Positions 9,227 through 18,480 of a stretch of 64,000 nt of DNA are shown piece after piece. A program made the position numbers and the translations under genes. Within the stretch, counting starts at the first letter, position 1; every line of letters begins with the position of its first letter. The notes beneath the pieces are model-generated. The model was not told the origin of the DNA, made no database searches, and was given only the letters and a program-made list of their open reading frames with translations. Source of the stretch: Arachnia propionica (GTDB lineage: Bacteria > Actinomycetota > Actinomycetes > Propionibacteriales > Propionibacteriaceae); contig NZ_RQZG01000005.1 in the NCBI RefSeq assembly GCF_003859805.1, forward strand, positions 62,001 to 126,000. The letters are read 5' to 3'.

Positions 9227-10046
9227 CTCCTTCCCCAGGCCACTGCTGGCGATGCTCGCGGCCGAACGGGTTCAAGGAGTTGAGATCCGGCGGTGGCAGG
9301 AGGCCTTGGGTGAGGTCATGGTGGAGGAGCTGCCACCCATGGGGCCGGAACCCTTCGACCCTCAGGCCTGGCCGCAGCTGTCGGTTGGCGAGGTGATACC
9401 TGAACCGGTTCGGCGGGCGTGGTCGCGCCCCTTCCAGCCCGGCTCCCAGATGGAGCTGGCCACGGGGCCGCGCAAGGAGTTCCGGCAGACGCAGCATCAT
9501 CCGGTGGGGCAGGACGCCGTGAACTCCCGCTGGTGGACCGAACCCGTCCAGCAGGTCCCAGCCGCCGCTGCGGGTGAGGCCCCGCCGTATCGGATGTGCC
9601 TGAGGACCACGAACGGGCCGTGGTGCGGTGCACCGGCAGTGGAGCTCTGGGGAGCAGAGGACGCCTTCTTCGCCCCGTGGCACCTGCTGGAGCAGGAGGT
9701 GCCGTGGCGGCCGGTTCGGCCGAGTTTCGCCCCGAGGGTCTTCGAGGTGCGCTCGGCCAGGGACTGGGTTCGGCTGGTCGAGGCGCAGCCGTGGTGGTTC
9801 CCGGAGGGCGGAGACAGCTTCCTGGGGGAGTGGTTCGCCGGGCACCGGATCGTCGAACCGGACTGGGTGAGGGTGGCCGATTCCTACGACGCCGTCCACG
9901 TCACTCAGCTGGGGTACCTCGACTGTGCCTACGCTCCGATTCCCTGCCTGGGAGGGATCACCACCTTGGCCGGGTGGGGACCCGATGTCACCATCTGGCT
10001 GCGGGACCCCCGGATCAGCCCCACCAGTTCCGTGGCTGACCGGTGA
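9219..10046 (+). CDS. Unrecognised Trp-rich protein
   Basis: A 275-residue protein I cannot place in a family. It is rich in Trp and Pro, with no signal peptide or membrane helix. The N-terminal third is variable and proline-rich. The last two thirds look more structured (LRTTNGPWCGAPAVELWG; EAQPWWFPEGGDSFLGEWF; ITTLAGWGPDVTIWLRDP). The start is taken as ATG 9219, overlapping the hydrolase stop by eight bases, which suggests coupling; ATG 9252 is possible. Its 3' end overlaps the 3' end of the opposing gene by 32 bases. Confidence 0.7.
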   Translation: MVDSFPRPLLAMLAAERVQGVEIRRWQEALGEVMVEELPPMGPEPFDPQAWPQLSVGEVIPEPVRRAWSRPFQPGSQMELATGPRKEFRQTQHHPVGQDAVNSRWWTEPVQQVPAAAAGEAPPYRMCLRTTNGPWCGAPAVELWGAEDAFFAPWHLLEQEVPWRPVRPSFAPRVFEVRSARDWVRLVEAQPWWFPEGGDSFLGEWFAGHRIVEPDWVRVADSYDAVHVTQLGYLDCAYAPIPCLGGITTLAGWGPDVTIWLRDPRISPTSSVADR

Positions 10047-10314
10047 GCCGTCGTCTCGGATTCCTCGACTGCTCCAGTCCCTCCACCTTCGAGTTCCGCG
10101 TCCGACTGATGTGGCGTGAGTACTGGTCGAAGTGCTGGATGTTCTCCAGCTCGATGCGGGTGCGGTCCTCGTACTGGTACGACTTGTCGGTGTTGCGGTA
10201 GCGACGGTAGACGTAGAGGAAGAACATCGTGGCGAGCAGCGGACCGAGCAGCAGGGCGAAGACCCGGGGGTCCATGTCCCTCTCGAGCAGTGACACCAGA
10301 GCGGTGACGAACAT
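10015..10314 (-). CDS. Small single-span membrane protein
   Basis: A 99-residue protein with one membrane helix near residues 16-36 (VFALLLGPLLATMFFLYVY). A basic/polar cytoplasmic tail follows (YRRYRNTDKSYQYEDRTRIELENIQHF). It sits 12 bases downstream of the zinc ribbon gene on the same strand, so it is probably the third gene of that small operon. I know no function. The last 32 bases overlap the convergent gene, so the extreme C-terminus is less certain than the rest. Confidence 0.68.
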   Translation of the reverse strand: MFVTALVSLLERDMDPRVFALLLGPLLATMFFLYVYRRYRNTDKSYQYEDRTRIELENIQHFDQYSRHISRTRNSKVEGLEQSRNPRRRLTGQPRNWWG

Positions 10315-10326
10315 GGGTACTCCTTG

Positions 10327-11580
10327 TCAGCGCATCATCATGGGGACGAACACCAGGATCCCGAGCACCGTCCCGACCACGAGGACCAGCAGGGTCATCA
10401 GGATGAGCACCGGCATGTTGAGCGGTATCGATCCCATCACGTTGCCGTTTTGCCCGTTGACCGCGACGAAGTGTTTGAGGCCTTTCTCCGGCTGGTAGTA
10501 CGAGTACAGCCAGATCGGCAGGTAGGCCGTCACCCAGCGGGACCCGTGCAGGTCCACGTGCTCGGTGTCCCACCGCACCCCCCGGTCGTACTGGCGGACC
10601 ATCTGGTCCGCCTTGGCCCGGGTGATGCTGAGCAGCCTGTCCTCGACCACCTGGTCGAGCTGGGAGACGTTGACGTTGCGGGTCTCACTGGTGAAGCCGC
10701 GCAGGTAGTTCGGGTTGTAGCGCAGCGCAGACTTCACGTCGAAGGGCAGGATCGCGTTGATGATGTTGTTGGTCTGTGACGGATCGGCCATGTTGGCGCG
10801 CTCCGCGTTCGACTCCAGCAGCAGGTCGTCGATGCTGAGATCGAAGCGCCGGGCGACGTCGTGGACATCCGCCGCGTAGTAGGTGACGTAGGTGTTCTCG
10901 CCCTGCTTCTCCCGCCAACGTCGGGTCTCGATCTCACCCTGCCCCGTGACCTCCCCGGTGGCGTGACCGTCGAAGACGAAGTACGGCAGGTACACCCCGA
11001 CGACGTTCTCAGGCTGGAACTCACGCTTGAAGCGTGGATGGGCGTAGAACTTCCGCTGGGACACGAATCCTCGGATGATCTCGACGGCGTGTGCCTGGGG
11101 CACCAGGAAGGGCAGGATGGCATCCGGGACGGCCCCGTTGGCGATCTGGGCCCCGGCCGAGAGGTAGGTGCGGCACCAGTGGCAGCGCACCTGCCCCGTC
11201 TCGGCGGTGTTGATGACCACCTCGGCCCCACAACCGGAGCACTTGAAGGTCATCGTGGCCTGGTCGGCCGACAGATCCTGCGCGGTGCGGGTCAGCTCCG
11301 TGCCACGCAGGTCCCGGATGCCACCGGTGAGGTCCACCTCGGCCTCGATGGGGGGCTCGTTCCACCGGGAGCGACAGTTCGCGCACACCAGGCTGCGGAA
11401 CTCGATGAGGTAACGGATGTCCGAGGAGCCGCAGGTGGCGCACTTGATGGCACCCCCCTGCGATCCCCGGTTCTCGGAGAGTTCGATGAACCCGGGATCA
11501 GCGGCGGCAGGTGGTGGCGCCGTGGGTTGCTGCGTGGGCGGCCAACCCTCCGGGGACGGTGTGAAGCCTGGCTGGGTCAT
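10327..11580 (-). CDS. Zinc ribbon membrane-anchored protein (TFIIB-type ribbons)
   Basis: A 417-residue protein with a Pro-rich N-terminus and two Cys4 zinc ribbons: Cys47/Cys50 with Cys66/Cys69, and Cys114/Cys117 with Cys133/Cys136. A large soluble region follows, and one membrane helix lies at the C-terminus (~392-414). Such proteins are annotated as TFIIB-type zinc ribbon-containing proteins and often occur beside SPFH/SHOCT proteins, as here. Biochemical role unknown; a membrane-linked scaffold is inference. It is the middle gene of a three-gene unit with the SPFH gene upstream and the small membrane protein downstream. Confidence 0.8.
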   Translation of the reverse strand: MTQPGFTPSPEGWPPTQQPTAPPPAAADPGFIELSENRGSQGGAIKCATCGSSDIRYLIEFRSLVCANCRSRWNEPPIEAEVDLTGGIRDLRGTELTRTAQDLSADQATMTFKCSGCGAEVVINTAETGQVRCHWCRTYLSAGAQIANGAVPDAILPFLVPQAHAVEIIRGFVSQRKFYAHPRFKREFQPENVVGVYLPYFVFDGHATGEVTGQGEIETRRWREKQGENTYVTYYAADVHDVARRFDLSIDDLLLESNAERANMADPSQTNNIINAILPFDVKSALRYNPNYLRGFTSETRNVNVSQLDQVVEDRLLSITRAKADQMVRQYDRGVRWDTEHVDLHGSRWVTAYLPIWLYSYYQPEKGLKHFVAVNGQNGNVMGSIPLNMPVLILMTLLVLVVGTVLGILVFVPMMMR

Positions 11581-11602
11581 GGTCGGGTACGTCCGTTGCC
11601 GT

Positions 11603-12781
11603 TCACAGGCCGAGCAACCGCTTCTTCAACTGGTCGAACTCCTCCTGGGTCACCACACCGGCATCGAGCAGTTCCTTCATCTGCTTCAGCTTCGCCACCG
11701 GGTCCTCATCGGTGGTCGGTGCCGTCTGTGGGGCCTGCTGGGCGGGCTGCTGGGGCTGCTGCTGGAAGCCACCCATGACCCCACCCATCATGGGGATCCC
11801 CATCCCCATGCCGACGATGCCGCCGGTGCCGCCGTTCTCCCCGGCGGCCTGGATGCCCCGGGCCACCGACTGCTGCAGGAAGGAACCGCCGCGCTCCCCA
11901 CGCAGGGCATCGGCACGCTTGACGTCGGAGAGCAGCGCCTTGGTGTCCTCGTCGTACTCGATGGCGGCCAGGGCCACCCGCTTGACCTCGATGCCACGGC
12001 CCGAGGTCCACTGGTAGTTCTCCTCCAACGCCGCGGCCAAGGACTTCGCGAAGCCGACGGAGTCCTGCTGGATCCGGGTGATCCGGTTGCCCTGCGAGGG
12101 GTCGTTGGTGTACTTCGAGAAGGCGGCGGCCAGGGAACCCACCACCTCGGTGAACAGTTGCTCACCGACGGGGTTGCTCATGTCGGCCAGGTCGAAGGTG
12201 AGGTTGTTGCCGATGTGGTTGGCGGGCACCAGTGACTGGACGAACAGGATGGGATCGACGATCTGGAAGGTGTAGGAGCCGCGCGTCACCGCGCCGACCT
12301 GGGCACCGAGGTAGGCGTCGTCCCAGTAGATCTCGGACTGCGTGCCGAACTTGTTGTCCGGGATCTCCTTCAGGTTGATGAAGAACACCTGCTGCTGGGC
12401 ACCCGGGCGGCCGCCGTACTTGAAGCGCTCCCACGAGGACTTGACGATGGAACTCCACAGGCCGTCACCGGCGAAGACCGAACGGGCACTCGGGTCGTCG
12501 CTGTTGAAGACGAAGCCGCCCGGTTCCGCGACGAAACCGGTCATCCGGCCGTCCTGGAAGGTCATCAGGCCGAAGCCCTCCGGGACCACGATCTTCGAGC
12601 CGTTGGAGATGACGTTCTCCGAACCCTTGGTGTTCGCGCCGCGCCCGGCGTTGCGTCCCGAGTTGACCCCGGGGAAGAAGGCGGCCGTGGCGGAGACCCC
12701 GCTCGGCACGGTGATGAAGTCAAGCCACTGGTCGGCGAAGACCCCACCGACGGAGCCTGCGAACGCCTTGATGAAACCCAT
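11603..12781 (-). CDS. SPFH-domain protein with C-terminal SHOCT motif
   Basis: A 392-residue protein of the YdjI-like SPFH group. The N-terminal two thirds form the SPFH/band 7 region (EGFGLMTFQDGRMTGFVAEPG, then IYWDDAYLGAQVGAVTRGSY). A Gly/Met/Gln/Pro-rich linker follows, then a SHOCT module (KLKQMKELLDAGVVTQEEFDQLKKRLLGL, residues ~362-390). These proteins oligomerise at membranes; the B. subtilis relative YdjI works with membrane proteins in stress resistance. It leads a three-gene operon. The start ATG follows a GGGAG site, and a compound palindrome lies just upstream. Confidence 0.86.
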   Translation of the reverse strand: MGFIKAFAGSVGGVFADQWLDFITVPSGVSATAAFFPGVNSGRNAGRGANTKGSENVISNGSKIVVPEGFGLMTFQDGRMTGFVAEPGGFVFNSDDPSARSVFAGDGLWSSIVKSSWERFKYGGRPGAQQQVFFINLKEIPDNKFGTQSEIYWDDAYLGAQVGAVTRGSYTFQIVDPILFVQSLVPANHIGNNLTFDLADMSNPVGEQLFTEVVGSLAAAFSKYTNDPSQGNRITRIQQDSVGFAKSLAAALEENYQWTSGRGIEVKRVALAAIEYDEDTKALLSDVKRADALRGERGGSFLQQSVARGIQAAGENGGTGGIVGMGMGIPMMGGVMGGFQQQPQQPAQQAPQTAPTTDEDPVAKLKQMKELLDAGVVTQEEFDQLKKRLLGL

Positions 12782-12804
12782 GTGATGCTCCCGAATCCTT
12801 GAGG

Positions 12805-12832
12805 TGACGTCCCCACGGTGGGGCGCACGTCA
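12805..12832. promoter_or_regulatory. 28-bp compound palindrome between divergent genes
   Basis: Two nested inverted repeats share one centre in the 109-base gap between the SPFH operon and the ABC-F gene: TGACGT (12805-12810) with ACGTCA (12827-12832), and CCCCAC (12811-12816) with GTGGGG (12818-12823). The position suits an operator shared by both directions, or a hairpin in the SPFH leader. No regulator is assigned. Confidence 0.5.
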
Positions 12833-12890
12833 TCCATGGTTCCACATCACGGGGTCCTTCGGGAGGTCGGCGTCGGTAGACTTCCCCGAC

Positions 12891-14489
12891 GTGTTGCAGG
12901 TCAAGGATGTGGAGGTGCGCGCGGGGGCGCGTCTGTTGCTGTCCCCGGTGAGTTTTCAGGTCGCCGCCGGGGACCGGGTGGGGTTGGTGGGGCGCAACGG
13001 TGCCGGGAAGACCACGCTGACCCGGATCCTCGCGGGGGAGGGTCAACCCGCAGCAGGCACCATCACTCGCTCCGGACAGCTCGGCTACCTGCCGCAGGAC
13101 CCGCGTTCGGGAGACCCGGACCAGCTGGCCAGGGACCGCATCCTCGGGGCCCGTGGTCTGGACCAGGTGATGGCCAGGCTGCGTCGCGCCGAGCAGGAGA
13201 TGAGCCGGGCCGACGGGGAGCAGCGGGATGCCGCGATGGCAGCCTATGCCCGTGCGGAGAACGCCCTGCTGGCTGCAGGTGGTTACGCCGCGGAGGCGGA
13301 GGCGGCACGGATCGCCGCGAATCTGGGACTGCCGGAGCGGGTGCTCGGGCAACCGTTGCACACCCTCTCGGGTGGGCAGCGCCGTCGCATCGAACTGGCC
13401 CGGATCCTGTTCTCGGATGCCGACACCCTGCTGCTGGATGAGCCCACGAACCACCTCGACGCGGACTCCATCACCTGGCTGCGGGGCTACCTCCAGGGCT
13501 TCCCCGGTGGACTGGTGGTGATCTCCCACGACGTCGCCCTGCTGGAGGCCGTGGTCACCAAGGTGTTCCACCTGGATGCGAACCGGGCCGAGCTGGACAT
13601 CTACGCGATGGACTGGAAACGCTACCTGCTGCAGCGGGAGACCGATGAGAAGCGCAGGAAACGGGAACGGCTCAACGCCGAACGCAAGGCCTCCCAGCTG
13701 ATGGCCCAGGCGGATCGGATGCGGGCGAAGGCGACCAAGGCCGTCGCGGCCCAGAACATGGCCAAGCGGGCCGAGAAACTGCTGGCCGGCGTCGAACAGG
13801 AGCGGGTCCAGGACCAGGTGGCCCGGATCCGGTTCCCCGATCCGGCCCCGTGCGGCCGCACCCCGTTGATGGCCAGGGACCTCAGCAAGGCCTACGGCTC
13901 CCTCGAGGTGTTCACCGCCGTGGACCTGGCCATCGACAAGGGATCGAAGGTGGTCATCCTCGGTCTGAACGGGGCGGGCAAGACCACGATGCTGCGGCTG
14001 CTGGCAGGGCTGGAGGAACCGGACGTCGGGGAGCGGGTGCTCGGGCACGGGGCCCGGCTCGGCTACTACGCGCAGGAACACGAGACCCTCGACGTCGGCC
14101 GCAGCGTGTTGGAGAACATGGTCTCGGCGTCCCCGGATCTCGACGACACCGAGGTGCGCAAGGTGCTGGGTTCCTTCCTGTTCACCGGGGATGACGTCGA
14201 CAAACCCGCGAGGGTGCTCTCCGGCGGGGAGAAGACCCGGCTTGCGCTCGCGATGCTCGTGGTCTCGGCCGCGAACGTGCTGCTGTTGGACGAGCCGACG
14301 AACAACCTGGATCCGGCCTCCCGTGCCGAGGTGCTGTCCGCACTGCGCAGCTATGCAGGGGCCGTCGTGCTGGTCACCCATGATCCCGGGGCCGTCGAGG
14401 CGCTGGAACCCGACCGGGTGCTGATCCTGCCGGACGGGGTGGAGGACCTGTGGAGCGACGACTACGCAGAGCTTGTCTCGCTCGCCTGA
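12891..14489 (+). CDS. ABC-F family ATPase
   Basis: A 532-residue protein with two ABC ATPase domains and no membrane segment. Walker A motifs are GRNGAGKTT (~34-42) and GLNGAGKTT in the second half; signatures are LSGGQRRRIELAR and LSGGEKTRLALAM; Walker B motifs end in DEPTNHLD and DEPTNNLD. A charged linker (RKRERLNAERKASQLM) joins the halves. ABC-F proteins act on ribosomes; this one resembles actinobacterial housekeeping members more than known resistance types, but its precise role cannot be read from sequence. The GTG start has no ribosome site; a TAGACT box at 12877-12882 lies eight bases before it, as for a leaderless mRNA. Confidence 0.92.
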   Translation: MLQVKDVEVRAGARLLLSPVSFQVAAGDRVGLVGRNGAGKTTLTRILAGEGQPAAGTITRSGQLGYLPQDPRSGDPDQLARDRILGARGLDQVMARLRRAEQEMSRADGEQRDAAMAAYARAENALLAAGGYAAEAEAARIAANLGLPERVLGQPLHTLSGGQRRRIELARILFSDADTLLLDEPTNHLDADSITWLRGYLQGFPGGLVVISHDVALLEAVVTKVFHLDANRAELDIYAMDWKRYLLQRETDEKRRKRERLNAERKASQLMAQADRMRAKATKAVAAQNMAKRAEKLLAGVEQERVQDQVARIRFPDPAPCGRTPLMARDLSKAYGSLEVFTAVDLAIDKGSKVVILGLNGAGKTTMLRLLAGLEEPDVGERVLGHGARLGYYAQEHETLDVGRSVLENMVSASPDLDDTEVRKVLGSFLFTGDDVDKPARVLSGGEKTRLALAMLVVSAANVLLLDEPTNNLDPASRAEVLSALRSYAGAVVLVTHDPGAVEALEPDRVLILPDGVEDLWSDDYAELVSLA

Positions 14490-14588
14490 TGCCCGACAAC
14501 TGAGCGATTCGCGCAGTCCGGTCGTGCAGTTGAGCAGTGAAATGAGCAGTGCTGTCTAGGCTGAACCCAGCTACAGCGAGGAGTGACG

Positions 14589-16016
14589 ATGGCGCGCATC
14601 AAGTTCGGGACCGGTGGTTGGCGGGCAATCATCGGGGACGAGTTCATCCGCAGCAACGTGGCGTTGCTGTGTGGGGCCCTGGCACAACGGATCAAGGACG
14701 AGGGTGTGGCGGACCGGGGACTGGTCATCGGCTACGACCGCAGGTTCCTCTCCGACGTCGCGGCCCAGTGGGCGGCCGAGGTCTTCGCGGGGGAGGGTGT
14801 GGGCTGCCGGGTGATCCGCATCGACCAGGCCCCGACCCCGCTCATCATGTGGACGGTCAAGGACCTCGGACTGCCCTACGGGATGGCCATCACCGCGTCC
14901 CACAACCCTGCGCTCTACAACGGCATCAAGGTCTTCACCGAGGGTGGCAAGGACGCCGACGAGTCGGTCACCCGGGACATCGAGGCCCGGATGGGTGCCC
15001 TGGAGGAATCCGGTGAGGAGGCGATCGGGCGCATCGACTACCACAAGGCCGTCGCCTCCGGGGCGGTGACCGAGATCAATCCGTTCAACGGATACATCGA
15101 CTCGATCATCGACCAGGTGGACATGGAGGCCATCCGGTCAGCGGGACTCAAGATCGCCCTCGACCCGATGTTCGGGGTCTCCCGCACCTCGCTGCAGACC
15201 ATCCTCATGACCGCGCGGTGCGAGGTGGACGTGATCCACGACCGGCGCGACACCCTGTTCGGCGGCCGGATGCCCTCCCCCAGCAGCGCCACCCTGGAGG
15301 CGCTCAAGCAGTACGTCGTGCAGCACGGCTGCGCCCTCGGCATCGCCACCGACGGGGATGCCGACCGGTTGGGGGTCATCGACGACAAGGGGCAGTTCCT
15401 GCATCCCAACCAGCTCCTGGTGATCCTCTACTACTACCTGCTCAAGTACAAGGGCTGGCAGGGGGACGTGGTCCGCAACGTCGCCACGACGTCGCTGTTG
15501 GACGATGTCGCGGCGCTGTTCGGACACACCTGTCACGAGGTTCCCGTCGGTTTCAAGTGGATCTCGGGGAAGATGCTGGAGAGTGGGGCCATCATCGGCG
15601 GTGAGTCCTCCGGTGGCCTCACCGTCAAGGGACACATCTTCGGCAAGGACGGCATCTACGCCGCCGCGCTGCTGGTGGAGATGCTGGCCGTGGTCGGCAG
15701 ACCGATGAGCGAGATCTACGAGGAGATCACGGGCCAGTTCCCGCCGCACCACATGACCGAGATGGACCTGGCATTCGATCCGGAACGCAAACCCGAGATC
15801 CTGCGGACCCTGATGGAGGACAGGCTCCTTCCGGAGTTCAGCGCCACCGTCGTGGACGTGTCCTACCGGGACGGCTGCAAGGTGTACTTCGACAACGGGT
15901 GGATCATCGCCCGGTTCTCCGGGACCGAACCCCTGTTGCGGATCTTCTGCGAGATGCCCTCGCGCGAGGAAGCAGACCTCGCCTGCGAGGAGTTCCGGGA
16001 GTTCCTCGGTCTGTGA
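14589..16016 (+). CDS. Phosphoglucomutase/phosphomannomutase family protein
   Basis: A 475-residue alpha-D-phosphohexomutase. The N-terminal substrate motif is FGTGGWRAIIGDEF, the phosphoserine loop is TASHNPALYNGIK, the metal loop is DGDADRLGVID, the sugar-specificity loop is GGESSGGL, and the phosphate-binding loop is RFSGTEPLLRIF. All are intact, so it should interconvert the 1- and 6-phosphates of glucose or mannose; which sugar is uncertain. A GAGGAG site precedes ATG 14589; the GTG six bases earlier is less likely. The next genes concern surface polysaccharide, which this enzyme could feed. Confidence 0.93.
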   Translation: MARIKFGTGGWRAIIGDEFIRSNVALLCGALAQRIKDEGVADRGLVIGYDRRFLSDVAAQWAAEVFAGEGVGCRVIRIDQAPTPLIMWTVKDLGLPYGMAITASHNPALYNGIKVFTEGGKDADESVTRDIEARMGALEESGEEAIGRIDYHKAVASGAVTEINPFNGYIDSIIDQVDMEAIRSAGLKIALDPMFGVSRTSLQTILMTARCEVDVIHDRRDTLFGGRMPSPSSATLEALKQYVVQHGCALGIATDGDADRLGVIDDKGQFLHPNQLLVILYYYLLKYKGWQGDVVRNVATTSLLDDVAALFGHTCHEVPVGFKWISGKMLESGAIIGGESSGGLTVKGHIFGKDGIYAAALLVEMLAVVGRPMSEIYEEITGQFPPHHMTEMDLAFDPERKPEILRTLMEDRLLPEFSATVVDVSYRDGCKVYFDNGWIIARFSGTEPLLRIFCEMPSREEADLACEEFREFLGL

Positions 16017-16106
16017 CGCGACGGTGGAGATGCTCGAGTATTACGCTTTCATAACGAACTGGCGCTAGACTCCGGTCGTGTCCCCCGTATCGTCCTTTGG
16101 AGAACC

Positions 16107-17084
16107 ATGAACCTCCGTGACCTCACATCGGTGTTCGTCAGGCACTGGTTGCTCCTGGTGGGGTGCGCCCTCGCCGGTGGGGTGCTCGGGGCCACCCTCG
16201 GGATCGGTGCCACCCCGTCGTACACCGCCACCTCCCGGGTCTCGGTCGTCGCGGTCGGCGTCACCGACGCGGAGGAGGCCGGCCGGATCACCACGATGGT
16301 CCGCTCCGAGATGACCCTGTACCAGGCGCTCGCTGCCTCCACCCCGGTGGCCGAACGGGTCGCCTCCCGCATCCAGGGTGCGATCCCGGAACAGGTCAGC
16401 GGATCCGTCGTGGCCTCGGCCGCGGAACAGCTCCTGGTGGTCCGGGTCACCCAGGACGACCCGATGCTGGCCAGGCGTGTCGCGGAACTCGTGGCCGAGG
16501 AGGTGGCCCTCGAGATCGCGGAACTGCATCCCGTGGACCCGCCGATCATCCAGGCCCGCCCCATCGACGTGCCCGTCGTGGTCTCCTCAGACAACTTCAG
16601 CACCCGGACCCTGGTGGTGGCAGGGGCCAGCCTCGGCCTGGTGGCCGGACTCGCCCTCGTCGGTCTGCTCGCGGCCTTCCGCCCGGTGGTCGGTTCCGGG
16701 GCAGGCCTCGTCGGGATGAAGGGGGTCCACGTCATGCGGGCCCGTCCCAATGCCCTGGCCACCCAGCAACTGGCAGCCGTGCTGGGCCAACGGATCGACA
16801 CGGCCGGGGGAGCCGTCGCGCTGGTCGGCAGTGGGTCACGGGTGAACCTGGGGCCCTGGTCCCAAGGGGTGACCGAGGCGTTGGGTCCGAGGCTGGACTC
16901 CATGACGGTCAGCGCCGACGGGCAGGACGGTGACCTGGTGGCCGCCGTCGCGCACGGGGCCGTCACCGCACTCGTGGTCAACCCACGGGATCAGCTGTCG
17001 AAGGTCAGGGAGCAGGCGGCGCTGCTGGCTGCGACCGGCGCGGACCTGGCGGCCCTCGTCGTGGTCAACGAACCCCGATCCTGA
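16107..17084 (+). CDS. Wzz/YveK-like polysaccharide chain-length protein
   Basis: A 325-residue membrane protein with two membrane helices: residues ~14-36 (LLLVGCALAGGVLGATLGIG) and ~173-195 (LVVAGASLGLVAGLALVGLLAAF). An extracellular region lies between them, as in Wzz/YveK chain-length determinants. The C-terminal ~120 residues resemble a BY-kinase-like cytoplasmic fold but lack a Walker A motif, so it is not a functional kinase. A TAGACT box at 16066-16071 is a plausible -10. It converges on, and overlaps by 20 bases, an O-antigen ligase-like gene; the pair suggests surface polysaccharide assembly. Confidence 0.8.
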   Translation: MNLRDLTSVFVRHWLLLVGCALAGGVLGATLGIGATPSYTATSRVSVVAVGVTDAEEAGRITTMVRSEMTLYQALAASTPVAERVASRIQGAIPEQVSGSVVASAAEQLLVVRVTQDDPMLARRVAELVAEEVALEIAELHPVDPPIIQARPIDVPVVVSSDNFSTRTLVVAGASLGLVAGLALVGLLAAFRPVVGSGAGLVGMKGVHVMRARPNALATQQLAAVLGQRIDTAGGAVALVGSGSRVNLGPWSQGVTEALGPRLDSMTVSADGQDGDLVAAVAHGAVTALVVNPRDQLSKVREQAALLAATGADLAALVVVNEPRS

Positions 17085-18444
17085 GCAGCGCCTGCTCCCA
17101 GGCGAGGTGGCGCTGCTCCTCCCGACGTCGGTGGCTCTGCATCGTGAGCAGGGCCGCCAGCGCCAACCACCAGATGAGACTGACCGGGAAGTTCTTGATC
17201 AGCACGGTGTCGAAGGCGAAACCGACGAGGGATGCGGTCAGGGCAGCGGCGAGGGTCTTCTCGAAGGGCCCCTTCGCGCTCAGGAGTGTCCACAGGGTCA
17301 CCGCCACCACGACCAGCAGCGCGATCAAGCCCACCAGCCCCAGCTCGGCGAGGACCGCCACGTAGAGGTTGTGGGCGTGCGACAGGGTGAGCCCACCCGG
17401 CATCTGCTTGTCGTAGTGGGCACCCGGCTGGGGCACCACCTTGGCCTCGAAGCCGTACCACGGCCACAGGACGCCGTAGCCCATCCCGAACACGGTTCGG
17501 GGAAGTGAGGAGAAGCTCTGGGCCAGACCGTAGGCCCAGGTCTCCGTGCGACCACCACCGGTCGGGTCGAAGCCACGGGTGGTCAACACACGCATCGCGA
17601 CGACCGCGAACCCGCTGAAGACCACGACCACGCCGGAGGTGAACAGGGGGATGAGCTGGGGGCGGGAGCGCACCGAGCCCACCACCGTCGTGACGGTCAT
17701 CAGGGCCATGAAGACGGCCAGCGTGATGAGTCCTGCCCTGGCTCCCGTCGCCAGGAGGTAGCCGAGGTGGGCCAGGGCACCCAGGCAGGACAGCAGCCGC
17801 CGATACCCCTGCAGCGCTGCCCCGAGACAGACCGCCAGGGCGAGCAGCAGGGCGATGTGCAGCACCGCGGCCCCACCGACGCGGGTGGCAAGTCGGCCGT
17901 AGAGATCGTTGTTCGCCGCCTCCCAGGCCACTCCGAGGGGGGTCACGACGGCGCTCGCCATGCTGAGCCACCACGCGGCGTGGAACAGCCGCCTCGGATG
18001 GACCAGCCCGACCGCGAGCACCGCCGTCGCCACGGTCATCAGTGCGGTGAGCAGCGGGCCGAGCAGGAAGATCAGCGGGACCCGAACCGCGGTGTCGGGA
18101 TCTCCCCAGGCCACACTGACCCGCGGTTCCGACATCGGTACGGTCGCCGCTGCCCAGCCCAGCAGCAGCACGAAGCTGCCCGCTCCCACCACGAGTGCCC
18201 GGGACGGCGGCGCGGTGCGGATCCGGCCGCTGCGGTGCAGGAGGGTGGCCAGCACGAGAACGGACAACGCCGGGGCCAGGAGAACCGTGAAGGCGCTGAG
18301 ACCGGTGCGTCCCACCGGGGTCTCCATCACGGCGATCGTGGCAGCCAGCAGGATGACGGAGATCACCGCCAGTGCCGTGCGGGTCCACGGATCCCAGGGG
18401 CGGCGGGAGACCTGCCTGGAGGGGTCGGGGACGAAGCGCAGCAC
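17065..18444 (-). CDS. O-antigen ligase/polymerase family membrane protein
   Basis: A 459-residue polytopic protein with about ten to twelve hydrophobic helices. The large external loop contains GFDPTGGGRTETWAYGLAQSF and a following HAHNLYVAVLAELGLVGL block. The HNLYV motif typifies the Wzy_C family, whose members ligate or polymerise undecaprenol-linked glycans at the outer face of the membrane. Polymerase versus ligase cannot be separated by sequence. No glycosyltransferases lie next to it, so it is separated from a full gene cluster. It overlaps the opposite Wzz-like gene end to end. Confidence 0.82.
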   Translation of the reverse strand: MLRFVPDPSRQVSRRPWDPWTRTALAVISVILLAATIAVMETPVGRTGLSAFTVLLAPALSVLVLATLLHRSGRIRTAPPSRALVVGAGSFVLLLGWAAATVPMSEPRVSVAWGDPDTAVRVPLIFLLGPLLTALMTVATAVLAVGLVHPRRLFHAAWWLSMASAVVTPLGVAWEAANNDLYGRLATRVGGAAVLHIALLLALAVCLGAALQGYRRLLSCLGALAHLGYLLATGARAGLITLAVFMALMTVTTVVGSVRSRPQLIPLFTSGVVVVFSGFAVVAMRVLTTRGFDPTGGGRTETWAYGLAQSFSSLPRTVFGMGYGVLWPWYGFEAKVVPQPGAHYDKQMPGGLTLSHAHNLYVAVLAELGLVGLIALLVVVAVTLWTLLSAKGPFEKTLAAALTASLVGFAFDTVLIKNFPVSLIWWLALAALLTMQSHRRREEQRHLAWEQALLRIGVR

Positions 18445-18480
18445 CCGGTCATTGTATTCGTGCGTGGACCAGAAGCCGAT

